This document shows positions 1 through 7,792 of a stretch of DNA of 64,000 bases, one piece after another. Where the stretch lies: contig NZ_CP042829.1 in the NCBI RefSeq assembly GCF_008838325.1, forward strand, positions 1,488,001-1,552,000, read 5' to 3'. The position numbers and the translations under genes are program-made. This DNA comes from Tepidiforma bonchosmolovskayae. Its GTDB lineage: Bacteria; Chloroflexota; Dehalococcoidia; Tepidiformales; Tepidiformaceae. The notes beneath the pieces were generated by a model. It saw nothing but the letters and a program-made list of their open reading frames with translations. It was not told where the DNA came from and did not search any database. Numbering within the stretch: the stretch's first letter is position 1; each line of letters opens with the position of its first letter.

Positions 1-576
1 ATCGGCATCGGCCTCGATGCCGCCGCCCCCGGCATGATCCTCGGCCAGGGCATCGGCCGCATCGGCGACCTCATCAACGGCGAGCACATCGCCAAGCGCA
101 CCGACCTCCCCTGGGGCGTCAAGTACCTCCACCCCGACAGCCCCCAGTACCAGTACAACCTCCTCCACCAGGACCCGAACAACCCGCTCCGCCCGCTCGA
201 TACCTACGCCGTCCACCCCGTCGCCGGCGGCTACGAGCTCCTCGGCGACTTCATCATCCTCGGCATCCTCCTCTTCGTCTGCTACCGCGTCATCAAGGTG
301 CCGGGCTGGGTCTTCTGCTCCTACGTCGCCATGTACGGCATCATGCGCTTCTTCCTCTCCTACTTCCGCATCGATGAGCAGACCTTCGCCGGCATCCCCG
401 TGCCCCAGCTGACCGCGGCCATCACCCTCGGGATCGCAGTGATCGCCGCTGGCATCCTGTACAAGAAGCCCGGCCCCATCACCCCCGAGTACGCGCTCCG
501 CGTCTGGGGCCGCCTCCCCGACGACATCGCCCCGCCCCAGGGCGGCGCCGCCGAAGCCGAGCCCTCCCGCGCCTGA
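1..576 (+). CDS. lgt: Prolipoprotein diacylglyceryl transferase, C-terminal part
   Basis: Lgt transfers diacylglyceryl from phosphatidylglycerol to the lipobox cysteine of prolipoproteins in the cytoplasmic membrane. Only the last 191 residues are in the window; the frame is open from base 1 and the start lies upstream. The family signature GRIGDLINGE (usual form GRxGNFxNGE) is near residue 19, then the YELLGDF stretch and three hydrophobic helices follow (about residues 80-97, 107-122 and 140-155). The next gene starts one base after the stop, so the two are probably co-transcribed. Lipoproteins at 11806, 35137 and 43545 are likely substrates. Confidence 0.93.
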   Translation: MGIGLDAAAPGMILGQGIGRIGDLINGEHIAKRTDLPWGVKYLHPDSPQYQYNLLHQDPNNPLRPLDTYAVHPVAGGYELLGDFIILGILLFVCYRVIKVPGWVFCSYVAMYGIMRFFLSYFRIDEQTFAGIPVPQLTAAITLGIAVIAAGILYKKPGPITPEYALRVWGRLPDDIAPPQGGAAEAEPSRA

Positions 577-577
577 G

Positions 578-844
578 ATGCCCGGCCTCCTCGCCGTCAC
601 GCTCTACCGGGCCCCGGGCTGCGGCCTCTGCGACCGCGCCGAAGCGATCCTTGCCCGCCTCGCCCGCGAGCTCCCCATCGCCGTCACCGCCGTCGACATC
701 TCCAGCGACCCTGCCCTCGAAGCCCGGTACTTCCTCGAGATACCCGTCATCGAAGCCGACGGCCGCATCATCGCCCGGGCGCCCATCGCCGAGGCGGCCC
801 TCCGCGCCGAACTCGAAGCCCTCCTCGAGTCCCCGGCCCGCTGA
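578..844 (+). CDS. Glutaredoxin-like thiol protein
   Basis: This is an 88-residue thioredoxin-fold protein of the glutaredoxin-like DUF836 type. After the first beta strand (LLAVTLYRAPGC) it has a CGLC redox motif at about residues 15-18, followed by a helix, a VDISSD strand and a cis-proline-like IPVIEADG segment, as in small glutaredoxins. It probably reduces disulfides or mixed disulfides in the cytoplasm; the partner is unknown. The ATG comes one base after the lgt stop, which suggests translational coupling. Family and fold are clear; the substrate is not. Confidence 0.85.
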   Translation: MPGLLAVTLYRAPGCGLCDRAEAILARLARELPIAVTAVDISSDPALEARYFLEIPVIEADGRIIARAPIAEAALRAELEALLESPAR

Positions 845-923
845 GAACCGGCCGCCAGCTGACCCGTTCGACACCCCGCCCCCGCCCTGCCACCATGGAG
901 CCACCATCCCCGGGGGTGCACCC

Positions 924-1682
924 ATGGCCGGCAACGTCCAGGACCAGTTCGGGCCTGCCGCACACGCCTACGCCGCCTTCTCCTACCACGCCGCGGGCCC
1001 CGACCTCCCCGTCATCGTCGAGGCCGCCGCTCTCACCGGCGCCGAGACCGTGCTCGACCTCGGCACCGGCGCCGGCCACACCGCCATGGCCTGCGCCCGC
1101 CACGCCGCGGCCGTCGTCGCCCTCGATATCACCCCTGAGATGCTCGCCGCCGCCGCTGAACTCGCCGCCAGCCGCCGCATCGACAATATCACCTTCGAAC
1201 TCGGCGATGCCGCCCGCCTCCCCTTCCCCGATGCCGCTTTCGACGTCGTGACCTGCCGCGTGGCTGCCCACCACTTCCCCGACCTCCCCCGCGTCATCCG
1301 CGAGACGTGGCGCGTGCTCCGCCCCGGCGGCCGGTTCATCATCGCCGATACCATCGCCCCCGAAGACGCCGCCGCCGATACCTTCCTCAACACGATCGAG
1401 TTCCTCCGCGACCCCTCCCACGTGCGCGACTGCCGCGGCTCCGAGTGGCTCCGCCTGCTCCGCGCCGCCGGCTTCGAAGCCCAGATGGTCTTCCGCATGG
1501 TCCTCGCCCTCGACGGCGCCGACTGGGTCGCACGCCAGCGCACCCCGGCCGAGAAAGTCGGCGTGATCCGGCGCCTCCTCGACGAGGCGCCGCCCGCCAT
1601 CCGCGCCCAGTTCGAAATCCGCGACGACCCGTGGGGCTTCTCCCAGCCCATCGCCGTCATCCGCGCCGTCCGCCCCGCCTGA
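924..1682 (+). CDS. Class I SAM-dependent methyltransferase
   Basis: The product is a 252-residue Rossmann-fold methyltransferase of the UbiE/COQ5-like group. The SAM-binding motif VLDLGTGAGHTAM is near residue 38, an acidic ribose-binding end (VALDIT) follows, then DAARLPFPDAAFDVVTCR (motif II/III) and the post-motif RVLRPGGRFIIAD. The start at 924 is chosen because it gives the usual short N-terminus; the open frame extends further upstream but that part has no family similarity. It stands between the thiol protein and a convergent acetyltransferase gene. The methyl acceptor cannot be read from the sequence. Confidence 0.88.
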   Translation: MAGNVQDQFGPAAHAYAAFSYHAAGPDLPVIVEAAALTGAETVLDLGTGAGHTAMACARHAAAVVALDITPEMLAAAAELAASRRIDNITFELGDAARLPFPDAAFDVVTCRVAAHHFPDLPRVIRETWRVLRPGGRFIIADTIAPEDAAADTFLNTIEFLRDPSHVRDCRGSEWLRLLRAAGFEAQMVFRMVLALDGADWVARQRTPAEKVGVIRRLLDEAPPAIRAQFEIRDDPWGFSQPIAVIRAVRPA

Positions 1683-1685
1683 GCC

Positions 1686-2702
1686 CTACCGCCCCGCCCG
1701 GTCCTCCAGCCGCAGGCGCAGCACCTCGCGGGGAGCCCCGCCGAGCCGCCGCTTGTACTCCTCGCTCCCCCGCAGGAAGTCAAACCGCCGCAGCCCCCGC
1801 TCCAGCGCGTCGCGCAGCGTCCACGCCTTGCTCACCAGCCCCGCCGCCAGCGGCGCAAACGCCGGGTCGTAGCCGCTGTTGTAGAGGTACGCCGTCTGCC
1901 CGTCCTCGAACGCCAGCGTGACCGCCGCCGGCCGGCCGTCCAGCCGTGTCACGCCCAGCGACAGCATCCCCCGCCCGCCGAACTCCGCCGCCAGCGCGCC
2001 GAAGAACGCCTCCATCTCCGCCGTCAGGAACGCCGCCTTGTCCTCCCGGCTCGCCCGCATCAGCGCAAACAGGAGCGGCAGCGCCTCCGCGGCATCGGCC
2101 CCCGTGAGCCGCGCAAAGCCGGCCTCGCCCGCCGCCGCGAAGTTCCGCAGCTTCCGCCGCAGCTCGTGCCGGTCGTGCTTCCCCAGCCCCGCAAGGTACG
2201 TATCGAACGTTCCCGGCAGGTCGACCCCCGGGCAGACCGCCTCCGGCTCGGCCGCGAACGTCCACCCGTACTGCTCGGCTGCCCGCGCGAACGCCGCCGG
2301 CCACGGCCCGTCGGCCGCGATGCCCCACAGCTCGAGCCGTCCCGTGAAGTCCTCCCGGAGCCACTCGAGGATGCCGGCCGCCACCGCCTCCGCCTCGCCC
2401 GGCAGCGCGAGCGGCCCCCCGTAGTCGCGCACCTCCGGGTCGCCCAGCTCCCGCGCGCCCGCCGGCGAAAGGTCGAGCGCCGCCGCCCCGATGAGCCGCT
2501 CCTCGCGCCGGATCGAGAGAAACACCGCCTCGCCCGCCGGCCGGAAGACGCGCAGCCACGCCCGGTGCCAGCCCGGCAGGTGGAACGGTGTCGCCCCCGG
2601 CGCGTCCCGCGCCAGCGCCTCCCACTCCGGCGCCAGCGCCTCGAACTCCTCCGCCGTAATCAGCGGCAGCGGCGCGGGCCCTGCAGCCTCCGGCTCGTCC
2701 AT
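1686..2702 (-). CDS. GNAT/FemAB-like acetyltransferase (BcsL/CelD type)
   Basis: The 338-residue product resembles the CelD/BcsL group of acetyltransferases with a double GNAT fold. Landmarks are an N-terminal EWEALARDAPGATPFHLPGWHRAW region and a C-terminal LYNSGYDPAFAPL stretch ending in a KAWTLRDALERGLRRFDFLRG segment, where the family has its acyl-CoA-binding second GNAT domain. A second ATG 60 bases upstream is open, but the inner one leaves a 5-base gap to the small gene at 2708-2926, so I prefer 2702. It probably acylates a glycan or cell-surface molecule; the acceptor is unknown. Confidence 0.8.
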   Translation of the reverse strand: MDEPEAAGPAPLPLITAEEFEALAPEWEALARDAPGATPFHLPGWHRAWLRVFRPAGEAVFLSIRREERLIGAAALDLSPAGARELGDPEVRDYGGPLALPGEAEAVAAGILEWLREDFTGRLELWGIAADGPWPAAFARAAEQYGWTFAAEPEAVCPGVDLPGTFDTYLAGLGKHDRHELRRKLRNFAAAGEAGFARLTGADAAEALPLLFALMRASREDKAAFLTAEMEAFFGALAAEFGGRGMLSLGVTRLDGRPAAVTLAFEDGQTAYLYNSGYDPAFAPLAAGLVSKAWTLRDALERGLRRFDFLRGSEEYKRRLGGAPREVLRLRLEDRAGR

Positions 2703-2707
2703 CCTCG

Positions 2708-2926
2708 CTACCCGCGCAGCCCGGAGGCGCCCGGCCGCGGCCGCTCCTCCCACAGCCCGCACGTCGTCTCGGTCTCATCGAGGAACGGCCCCACGCACTC
2801 CCTGCCGTCCCGGACGATGTGCCGGCAGATATTGATCAGCCCCTGCCCCCGGCGGTGGTCCCCCATCGTCATCTGCAGGTAGAGGCAGCGGGCAGCAAGC
2901 CGCAGCGGTTCACCGTGTTCAATCAT
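2708..2926 (-). CDS. Small unknown protein, 72 residues
   Basis: This short gene ends 5 bases before the acetyltransferase start on the same strand, so the pair is very likely one operon. The product is basic, with four cysteines (about residues 14, 34, 43 and 55) and a well-mixed residue composition. It lacks the Ala/Arg/Pro-rich look of the shadow frames here. The first half (about residues 8-40) could form two amphipathic helices. The cysteine spacing might bind a metal, but there is no recognisable zinc motif. I do not recognise the family. Support comes from composition, spacing and shared strand only. Confidence 0.6.
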   Translation of the reverse strand: MIEHGEPLRLAARCLYLQMTMGDHRRGQGLINICRHIVRDGRECVGPFLDETETTCGLWEERPRPGASGLRG

Positions 2927-3001
2927 CGCCGACAACTGTACCGCCCCGGCCCGCCGTGCGCCCCCTTGGCGCGCGCGCTCCGCCGCGCTACCCTCCCGCC
3001 C

Positions 3002-4432
3002 ATGCCGCTCCCGGCCGGGTCGCCCGGCGCCGCTGCCGTCTACGAAACCGACGTCCTCGTCGTCGGCGGCGGCATCGCCGGCCTTTCCGCCGCCCTCGAA
3101 GCCCGCCAGCATGGCGCCGCGGTCATCCTCATCGAAAAAGCCCCGCGCGAACATCGCGGCGGCAATACCCGCTTCGCCGATGCCCAGATGCGCTTCCCCC
3201 ACGAAGCCGACGCCTACGGCCCGCGCGACTACACGGCCGACGACATGTTCGACGACCTGCTCCGCATCTCCCGCGGCCGCGCCAACCCGGCCCTCATCCG
3301 CACCCTCTGCGACAACGCCCGCGCCGCCGCCGAGTGGCTCACCGCCCTCGGCCTCGAATGGGAGGCCGGCTACCCCCATACCGCCGGCTACCGCCGCAGC
3401 CCCAGGGCTGGCGGGCAGGGCCTCGTCGACCTCCTCTACCGCCGCCTCGAAGGCCTCGGCGGCATCGTCAGCTATGAAACCGCCGCCGTCGACCTCCTCC
3501 TCGCGCCCGGCGGCGGCATCGCCGGCGTTCGCGCCCGCGGCCCCGAAGGCCTCATCGACCTCCACGCCCGCGGCGGCACCATCCTCGCCTGCGGCGGCTT
3601 CCAGGCCAACGTCGAGATGCGCGTCCGCTACCTCGGCCGCTTCGCCGATGCCCTCATCCTCCGCGGCAGCCGCTACAACACCGGCGAAGGGCTGATGATG
3701 GCCATCGCCGCCGGCGCCCAGCCCGCCGGCCAGTGGGGCGATTACCATTCCGCCGTCCTCGATGCCCGCTCCCCCCGCATCGAATGCGGCGTCACCGCCC
3801 TCTACAACTACCAGATGGGCATCTTCGTCAACCGCGAGGGCCGCCGCTTCCTCGACGAAGGCGAAGACTTCCGCGACCACACCTACGTCAAATTCTCCAA
3901 GCACATCGTCGAACAGGCCGGCGGCCAAGCCTGGTGCATTTTCGACCAGAAGGCCTTCCAGCGGGAGGAGTTCGCCCGCGCCTGGCGCCCCGTCGGCCCG
4001 CCGCTCCAGTCCGACACCCTCGAAGGCCTCGCCCGGCAGATGGACGTCCCGGCCGAGACCTTCCTCGAAACCGTCGCCGCCTTCAACGCCGCCGTCCAGC
4101 CCGGTGAGTACGACCTCGACCGCCTCGACGGCAAACGCACCCTCGGCATCCACCCGCCGAAGAGCAACTGGGCCCTCCCTATCGACGCGCCGCCCTACCT
4201 CGCCATCCCCGTCACTGGCGGCATCACCTTCACCTTCGGCGGCCTCAAGTGCGATACCTCCGCCCGCGTCATCGACACCCGCGGCCAGCCCCTGCCCGGC
4301 CTTTACGCCGCCGGCGAACCGATGGGCGAGTTCTTCTACGACAACTACCCCGGCGCCACCTCCGTCATCCGCGGCTGCGTCTTCGGCCGGATCGCCGGCG
4401 CGCACGCCGCTGGCCGCGCCCGCGGCGCCTGA
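3002..4432 (+). CDS. FAD-dependent oxidoreductase, tricarballylate dehydrogenase (TcuA)-like
   Basis: The 476-residue product belongs to the fumarate reductase/succinate dehydrogenase flavoprotein family, nearest in layout to TcuA. It has an N-terminal FAD-binding GGGIAGLSAAL motif (about residues 22-32), an EKAPREHRGGNTRFAD segment typical of TcuA, a GGTILACGGFQ strand, and near the C-terminus VTGGITFTFGGLKCD followed by GLYAAGEPMGEFF, which closes the FAD site. It would oxidise or reduce a C-C bond next to a carboxylate. No TcuB or TcuC partner is nearby, so the substrate is open; 3-ketosteroid dehydrogenases share this fold. A -10-like TACCCT lies 7 bases before the start. Confidence 0.85.
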   Translation: MPLPAGSPGAAAVYETDVLVVGGGIAGLSAALEARQHGAAVILIEKAPREHRGGNTRFADAQMRFPHEADAYGPRDYTADDMFDDLLRISRGRANPALIRTLCDNARAAAEWLTALGLEWEAGYPHTAGYRRSPRAGGQGLVDLLYRRLEGLGGIVSYETAAVDLLLAPGGGIAGVRARGPEGLIDLHARGGTILACGGFQANVEMRVRYLGRFADALILRGSRYNTGEGLMMAIAAGAQPAGQWGDYHSAVLDARSPRIECGVTALYNYQMGIFVNREGRRFLDEGEDFRDHTYVKFSKHIVEQAGGQAWCIFDQKAFQREEFARAWRPVGPPLQSDTLEGLARQMDVPAETFLETVAAFNAAVQPGEYDLDRLDGKRTLGIHPPKSNWALPIDAPPYLAIPVTGGITFTFGGLKCDTSARVIDTRGQPLPGLYAAGEPMGEFFYDNYPGATSVIRGCVFGRIAGAHAAGRARGA

Positions 4433-4475
4433 CCCCGCCCTGTTCGCGGCCCATCCTCCCGCCGATATTCCAGGC

Positions 4476-4742
4476 ATGAGGCACGTCTGGAACTGGGCCG
4501 TCTGCGCCCCGGCGCTTCTCCTCGCCGCCGCCTGCATCGCTGCCGGCTGGCGTGAGGTCCTCGAGCCGCCCCTCGCCTGGACCGGCGCCGCCTTCTTCGC
4601 CGTCATCGCCGAAGTCGCCTCCCGCCTCGCCCGCCGGGCCAGGCGCCGCGCAGAGAAGAAGCAGGCCGCCATTGAGGCCCTCGCCGCCACCGCACTCCTC
4701 CGCGAACAGCTCCGCTCCGTCCAGCACCGCCGCGCCGCCTGA
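4476..4742 (+). CDS. Small membrane protein of unknown function
   Basis: This 88-residue protein has two probable membrane helices (about residues 6-22 and 32-48), then a strongly basic cytoplasmic tail with an RRARRRAEKK patch and a short helix rich in Ala and Leu. The shape suits an inner-membrane anchor that contacts nucleic acid or acidic lipid, but no family is recognised. The ATG follows a GATATT element by six bases, consistent with a leaderless transcript. The opposite-strand frames here look like shadows. Confidence 0.6.
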   Translation: MRHVWNWAVCAPALLLAAACIAAGWREVLEPPLAWTGAAFFAVIAEVASRLARRARRRAEKKQAAIEALAATALLREQLRSVQHRRAA

Positions 4743-4780
4743 CTTTCCCGCCGGGCCGCGCCCGGCTACGCTACGCCGCA

Positions 4781-5086
4781 ATGGGCGCCCCGGGCTGGAC
4801 CTTCCTCACCAACCACGGCCACGTGCTCCTCTGCATCGCCAACGACCCCGGCATCCGCCTCCGCGATATCGCCGAGCGCGTCGGGATCACCGAGCGGGCC
4901 GCCCAGCGCATCGTCGCCGACCTCATCGAAGCCGGCTACATCACCCGCAGGCGCGTCGGCCGCCGCAACATCTACCAGGTCCACCCCGAGATGCCGCTCC
5001 GCCACCCGGTCGAGCAGGCGCACCCCGTCGGCGAGCTCTTCCGTCTCATCGAGCCGCTGACCGGCCGCTCCGAGACAGCCAGCTGA
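4781..5086 (+). CDS. Winged-helix (MarR-like) transcriptional regulator
   Basis: The protein has 101 residues and is little more than a winged helix-turn-helix. A first helix (TNHGHVLLCIANDP) is followed by the HTH pair LRDIAERVGITERAAQRIVADLIEAG (about residues 28-53) and a wing ITRRRVGRRNIYQV. The MarR/ArsR-type DNA-contact helix is therefore intact, but there is no separate ligand-binding domain. Its C-terminal tail, about 30 residues, may dimerise. Targets are unknown; it sits between a membrane protein gene and convergent mnmA. Confidence 0.82.
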   Translation: MGAPGWTFLTNHGHVLLCIANDPGIRLRDIAERVGITERAAQRIVADLIEAGYITRRRVGRRNIYQVHPEMPLRHPVEQAHPVGELFRLIEPLTGRSETAS

Positions 5087-5109
5087 GCCGGCCGTTCACT
5101 CGCCCCGCT

Positions 5110-6198
5110 TCAGCTCCGCCAGGCGCGCTCGATCGTCCCCCCGCCGAGCACCTCGTCGCCGCGGTAGAACGCGATCGCCTGCCCCGGCGTGAGCGCCCGC
5201 TGCCGCCGCTCGAACCGCACCACCGCCCGGCCCGGGCCCGCCTCCACCAGCTCCGCCGGCGCAGGCTCCGCCCGGTAGCGCGCCTTCGCCTCCAGCCGCT
5301 CGCCCGGGGCCGGCGCCTCCCCCGCTACCCACGTCACCTCCGCTGCCTCGGCCATATCAGCGAAGAGCGCCTCCTCCGGACCGATCACGACAACGTTCCG
5401 CTCGGCGTCGATCCCCGTCACATACCGCGGCTCCCCGGCCGCCACGCCCAGCCCCCGCCGCTGCCCGATCGTGTAGGCCGCAATCCCCCGGTGCCGCCCG
5501 ATGACCGCGCCGCTCTCGTCGAGCAGTTCGCCCGGCTCCTGCTGCACCCGCGCCTCCACGAACGCCCGGTAGTCGTTCCCCGGCACGAAGCAGATCTCCA
5601 CGCTGTCCGGCTTCGCGGCCACATCCAGCCCGAGCCGGGCCGCGTGCGCCCGTACCTCCGCCTTCGTCAGCCCGCCGACCGGCAGCAGCAGCCGCCGCAG
5701 CTGCTCCTGCCCCAGCATGTACAGCACGTACGACTGGTCCTTCGCCGGGTCGATGCCCCGCAGCAGCCGGTACCGCCCGTTCGCCGCATCGAAGACCACC
5801 CGCGCGTAGTGCCCGGTCGCCACGAATTCGGCGTCCAGCGCCGGGAGCCGCTCCAGCAGCGCCCGGTACTTGATGTGCTCATTGCAGCGCACGCACGGGT
5901 TCGGCGTCCGCCCCTGCGCATACTCCCGCACGAACCGGTCCACCACGTGCTCCCGGAACTCCCGCTCGAAGTTCATCACGTAGTGGCGGATTCCCAGCTG
6001 CCCGGCCACCCGCCGCGCATCGTCGATATCCTCGATGCTGCAGCACTGCTGATGCCCCCGGTACTCCTCCGGCCGCTCCTCCGTCCACAACCGCATCGTC
6101 ACGCCCACCACCTCGTAGCCCTGCTCGGCGAGCAGCGCTGCCGCCACGGAGCTGTCCACTCCGCCCGACATCCCGACCACAACCCGGGGACGTGCCAT
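5110..6198 (-). CDS. mnmA: tRNA 2-thiouridine(34) synthase MnmA
   Basis: MnmA adenylates uridine 34 of tRNA-Lys, -Glu and -Gln and inserts sulfur. The PP-loop SGGVDSS is at about residues 10-16 and the two catalytic cysteines sit in TPNPCVRCN and SVEICFVPGND. The tRNA-recognition CCSIEDIDDARRVA segment and the C-terminal beta-barrel (GQAIAFYRGDEVLGGGTI) are also present. The length, 362 residues, is typical. An ATG 15 bases further upstream is in frame, but its AAAGGA touches it directly, and 6198 matches family N-termini. It is divergent from rsfS, with about 50 shared bases. Confidence 0.95.
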   Translation of the reverse strand: MARPRVVVGMSGGVDSSVAAALLAEQGYEVVGVTMRLWTEERPEEYRGHQQCCSIEDIDDARRVAGQLGIRHYVMNFEREFREHVVDRFVREYAQGRTPNPCVRCNEHIKYRALLERLPALDAEFVATGHYARVVFDAANGRYRLLRGIDPAKDQSYVLYMLGQEQLRRLLLPVGGLTKAEVRAHAARLGLDVAAKPDSVEICFVPGNDYRAFVEARVQQEPGELLDESGAVIGRHRGIAAYTIGQRRGLGVAAGEPRYVTGIDAERNVVVIGPEEALFADMAEAAEVTWVAGEAPAPGERLEAKARYRAEPAPAELVEAGPGRAVVRFERRQRALTPGQAIAFYRGDEVLGGGTIERAWRS

Positions 6199-6248
6199 CG
6201 GCTGTGATACCATTCCTTTCGCCCGCAGCGGCGGGCAGGAGTTCGCGT

Positions 6249-6596
6249 CTGAGTCCCGAGACCCTCGCGCAACGCGCCGTCGATGTCCTCTCCGAGCACA
6301 AAGCGCTCGATATCGCGCTCATCGACATCTCGCGGACCGCGACCTTCACCTACTACTTTGTCATCGCCACGGCCCAGTCGCCACTCCAGTTCGCCGCCCT
6401 CGTCGAGTACCTCGAACGCGACCTCGCGCCCGAAGGCATCTTCCTCCGCCACCGCGAAGGCTCACCCGAAAGCGGCTGGGTCCTCCTCGACTTCGGCGAC
6501 ATCATCGTCCACCTCTTCACCGCCGACCAGCGCGCCTACTACCGCCTCGAAGAGCTCTGGGGCCGAACCTCCCCGGTCGTCCGCTTCGCCGACTGA
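6249..6596 (+). CDS. rsfS: Ribosomal silencing factor RsfS
   Basis: RsfS binds ribosomal protein uL14 on the 50S subunit and blocks subunit joining in starved cells. The family core is clear: ALDIALIDISRTATFTYYF, then VIATAQSPLQFAALVEYL, and the SGWVLLDFGDIIVHLF hallmark at about residues 77-92. I place the start at a CTG (6249) because AGGAG lies seven bases before it and it matches family N-termini. In-frame GTGs at 6192 and 6204 lack a Shine-Dalgarno and would add 15-19 odd residues that run into the mnmA promoter. The usual neighbours nadD and obg are absent. Confidence 0.9.
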   Translation: MSPETLAQRAVDVLSEHKALDIALIDISRTATFTYYFVIATAQSPLQFAALVEYLERDLAPEGIFLRHREGSPESGWVLLDFGDIIVHLFTADQRAYYRLEELWGRTSPVVRFAD

Positions 6597-6617
6597 GCCC
6601 GCCGCCGCGGGCGCTGC

Positions 6618-7496
6618 TCAGCCCCGCCCCTCGCGCGGCCGCTCGCCGTAATCGCCGAACGGCGCATCCCTCCGCCGGATCGTCTCCCGGAACCCAAGCT
6701 CCCGGAAACTCTCGACCCACCGCAGCGCCTCCTCGGTGTGCCGCGTGATGCCGTCGAACAGCGTCCCCAGCAGCTGCGTCGTTCGCAGCCCCATGTTTTC
6801 GAACGCCTGGTTGATGAGCAGCTTGTTCAGCGCCAGCTGGTTCGCCGGGATGTTCCGGAACCGCCGCGCGTACGCCTCCGTCCGCTCGCTCAGCTCCTCC
6901 GCCGGGTAGACGTGCGAAACGAGCCCAATCCGGTAGGCCGTCGCCGCATCGATCTGGTCGCCCGAGAGCAGGAACTGCTTCGCGTGCTCCAGCCCCAGCC
7001 GGTACACCCAGAGCATCGTGGTCGGCGTCCCGTAAATGCGCGACGGCGGGTAGCCGATGATCGCGTCCTCCGCCATGAAGATCAGGTCGGCGCAGAGCAG
7101 CAGGTCCGTGCCCCCGCCCAGCGCGTAGCCGTGCACCTGGGCGATGACCGGCTTCGGGCACTCCCAGAGCGTCATGAACCGCCGCATGTTGTGGCCCATG
7201 AACTGCAAATCGCGGACCGGGTCCCACGCGCCCGGGCGCGGCTCCGGGTGCGGGGCATCGAACCGCCGCGGCCAGGGCACCCCATCTGCCCCGGGATTCA
7301 GGTCGTACCCTGCCGTGAAGACCCGCCCGGCCCCGCGCAGCACAATCGCCGAAACCGCCGCCGACGCCGTCGCCCGCTCGATCGCGTCGGCAATCCCCTG
7401 GATCACGGCCTCGTTCAGCGTATTCAGCTTCTCGGGCCGGTTCAGCGTCACGATGGCGATGCCATCCCGTTCCTCATACAGCACCGGTTCAGCCAT
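6618..7496 (-). CDS. Enoyl-CoA hydratase/isomerase family protein
   Basis: This 292-residue crotonase-fold enzyme would hydrate or isomerise a trans-2-enoyl-CoA. The fold is shown by VTLNRPEKLNTL, the first oxyanion strand (AGRVFTAGYDL) and the second (PVIAQVHGYALGGGTDLLL). The usual catalytic glutamates of hydratases (the E-x and ExxG positions) are not conserved as such: the segment after GGG reads TDLLLCADLIF and IIGYPPSRIYGTPT. Isomerase, hydrolase or lyase chemistry is therefore equally possible. A second ATG lies four codons upstream. No beta-oxidation partner is adjacent. Confidence 0.85.
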   Translation of the reverse strand: MAEPVLYEERDGIAIVTLNRPEKLNTLNEAVIQGIADAIERATASAAVSAIVLRGAGRVFTAGYDLNPGADGVPWPRRFDAPHPEPRPGAWDPVRDLQFMGHNMRRFMTLWECPKPVIAQVHGYALGGGTDLLLCADLIFMAEDAIIGYPPSRIYGTPTTMLWVYRLGLEHAKQFLLSGDQIDAATAYRIGLVSHVYPAEELSERTEAYARRFRNIPANQLALNKLLINQAFENMGLRTTQLLGTLFDGITRHTEEALRWVESFRELGFRETIRRRDAPFGDYGERPREGRG

Positions 7497-7533
7497 GCCC
7501 GCGAGCATACACCGATGCGGGATGAGGGATGAG

Positions 7534-7792
7534 GGAGCCCCGTCTCTCCCTTCCTCCCCACCGAGGGAGGAGCCTGAAGCTGTTCCCAACCCGCCCGCCT
7601 CACCGCCCCGGGGCTGGAGCCTGGAGGCCGCAGCCCGGCGGAGCGGCCCCCCGCTCCCCGCTCCCTGGGGCGGCGGCGCCGGGCCGGGCGGTGCTCCCTC
7701 CTCCCTCGGGGCGGCGGCGCCGGGCCGGGGCGGTGCTCCCTCCTCCCTCCTCCCTGGGGCAGCGGAGCGGCCGGGGCTGGGCTCCCTCCTCC
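7534..7792. repeat. Intergenic pyrimidine-rich repeat region
   Basis: This stretch of about 260 bases lies between two minus-strand genes and has no gene of its own. It carries a duplicated block of about 41 bases (starting near 7667 and 7708; GGGGCGGCGGCGCC, then GCTCCCTCCTCCCT), with further GCTCCCN and CTCCCTC units to 7792. The same heptamer occurs at 12271 and 41499. It could form strong secondary structure or a G-quadruplex on the minus strand. Confidence 0.7.
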
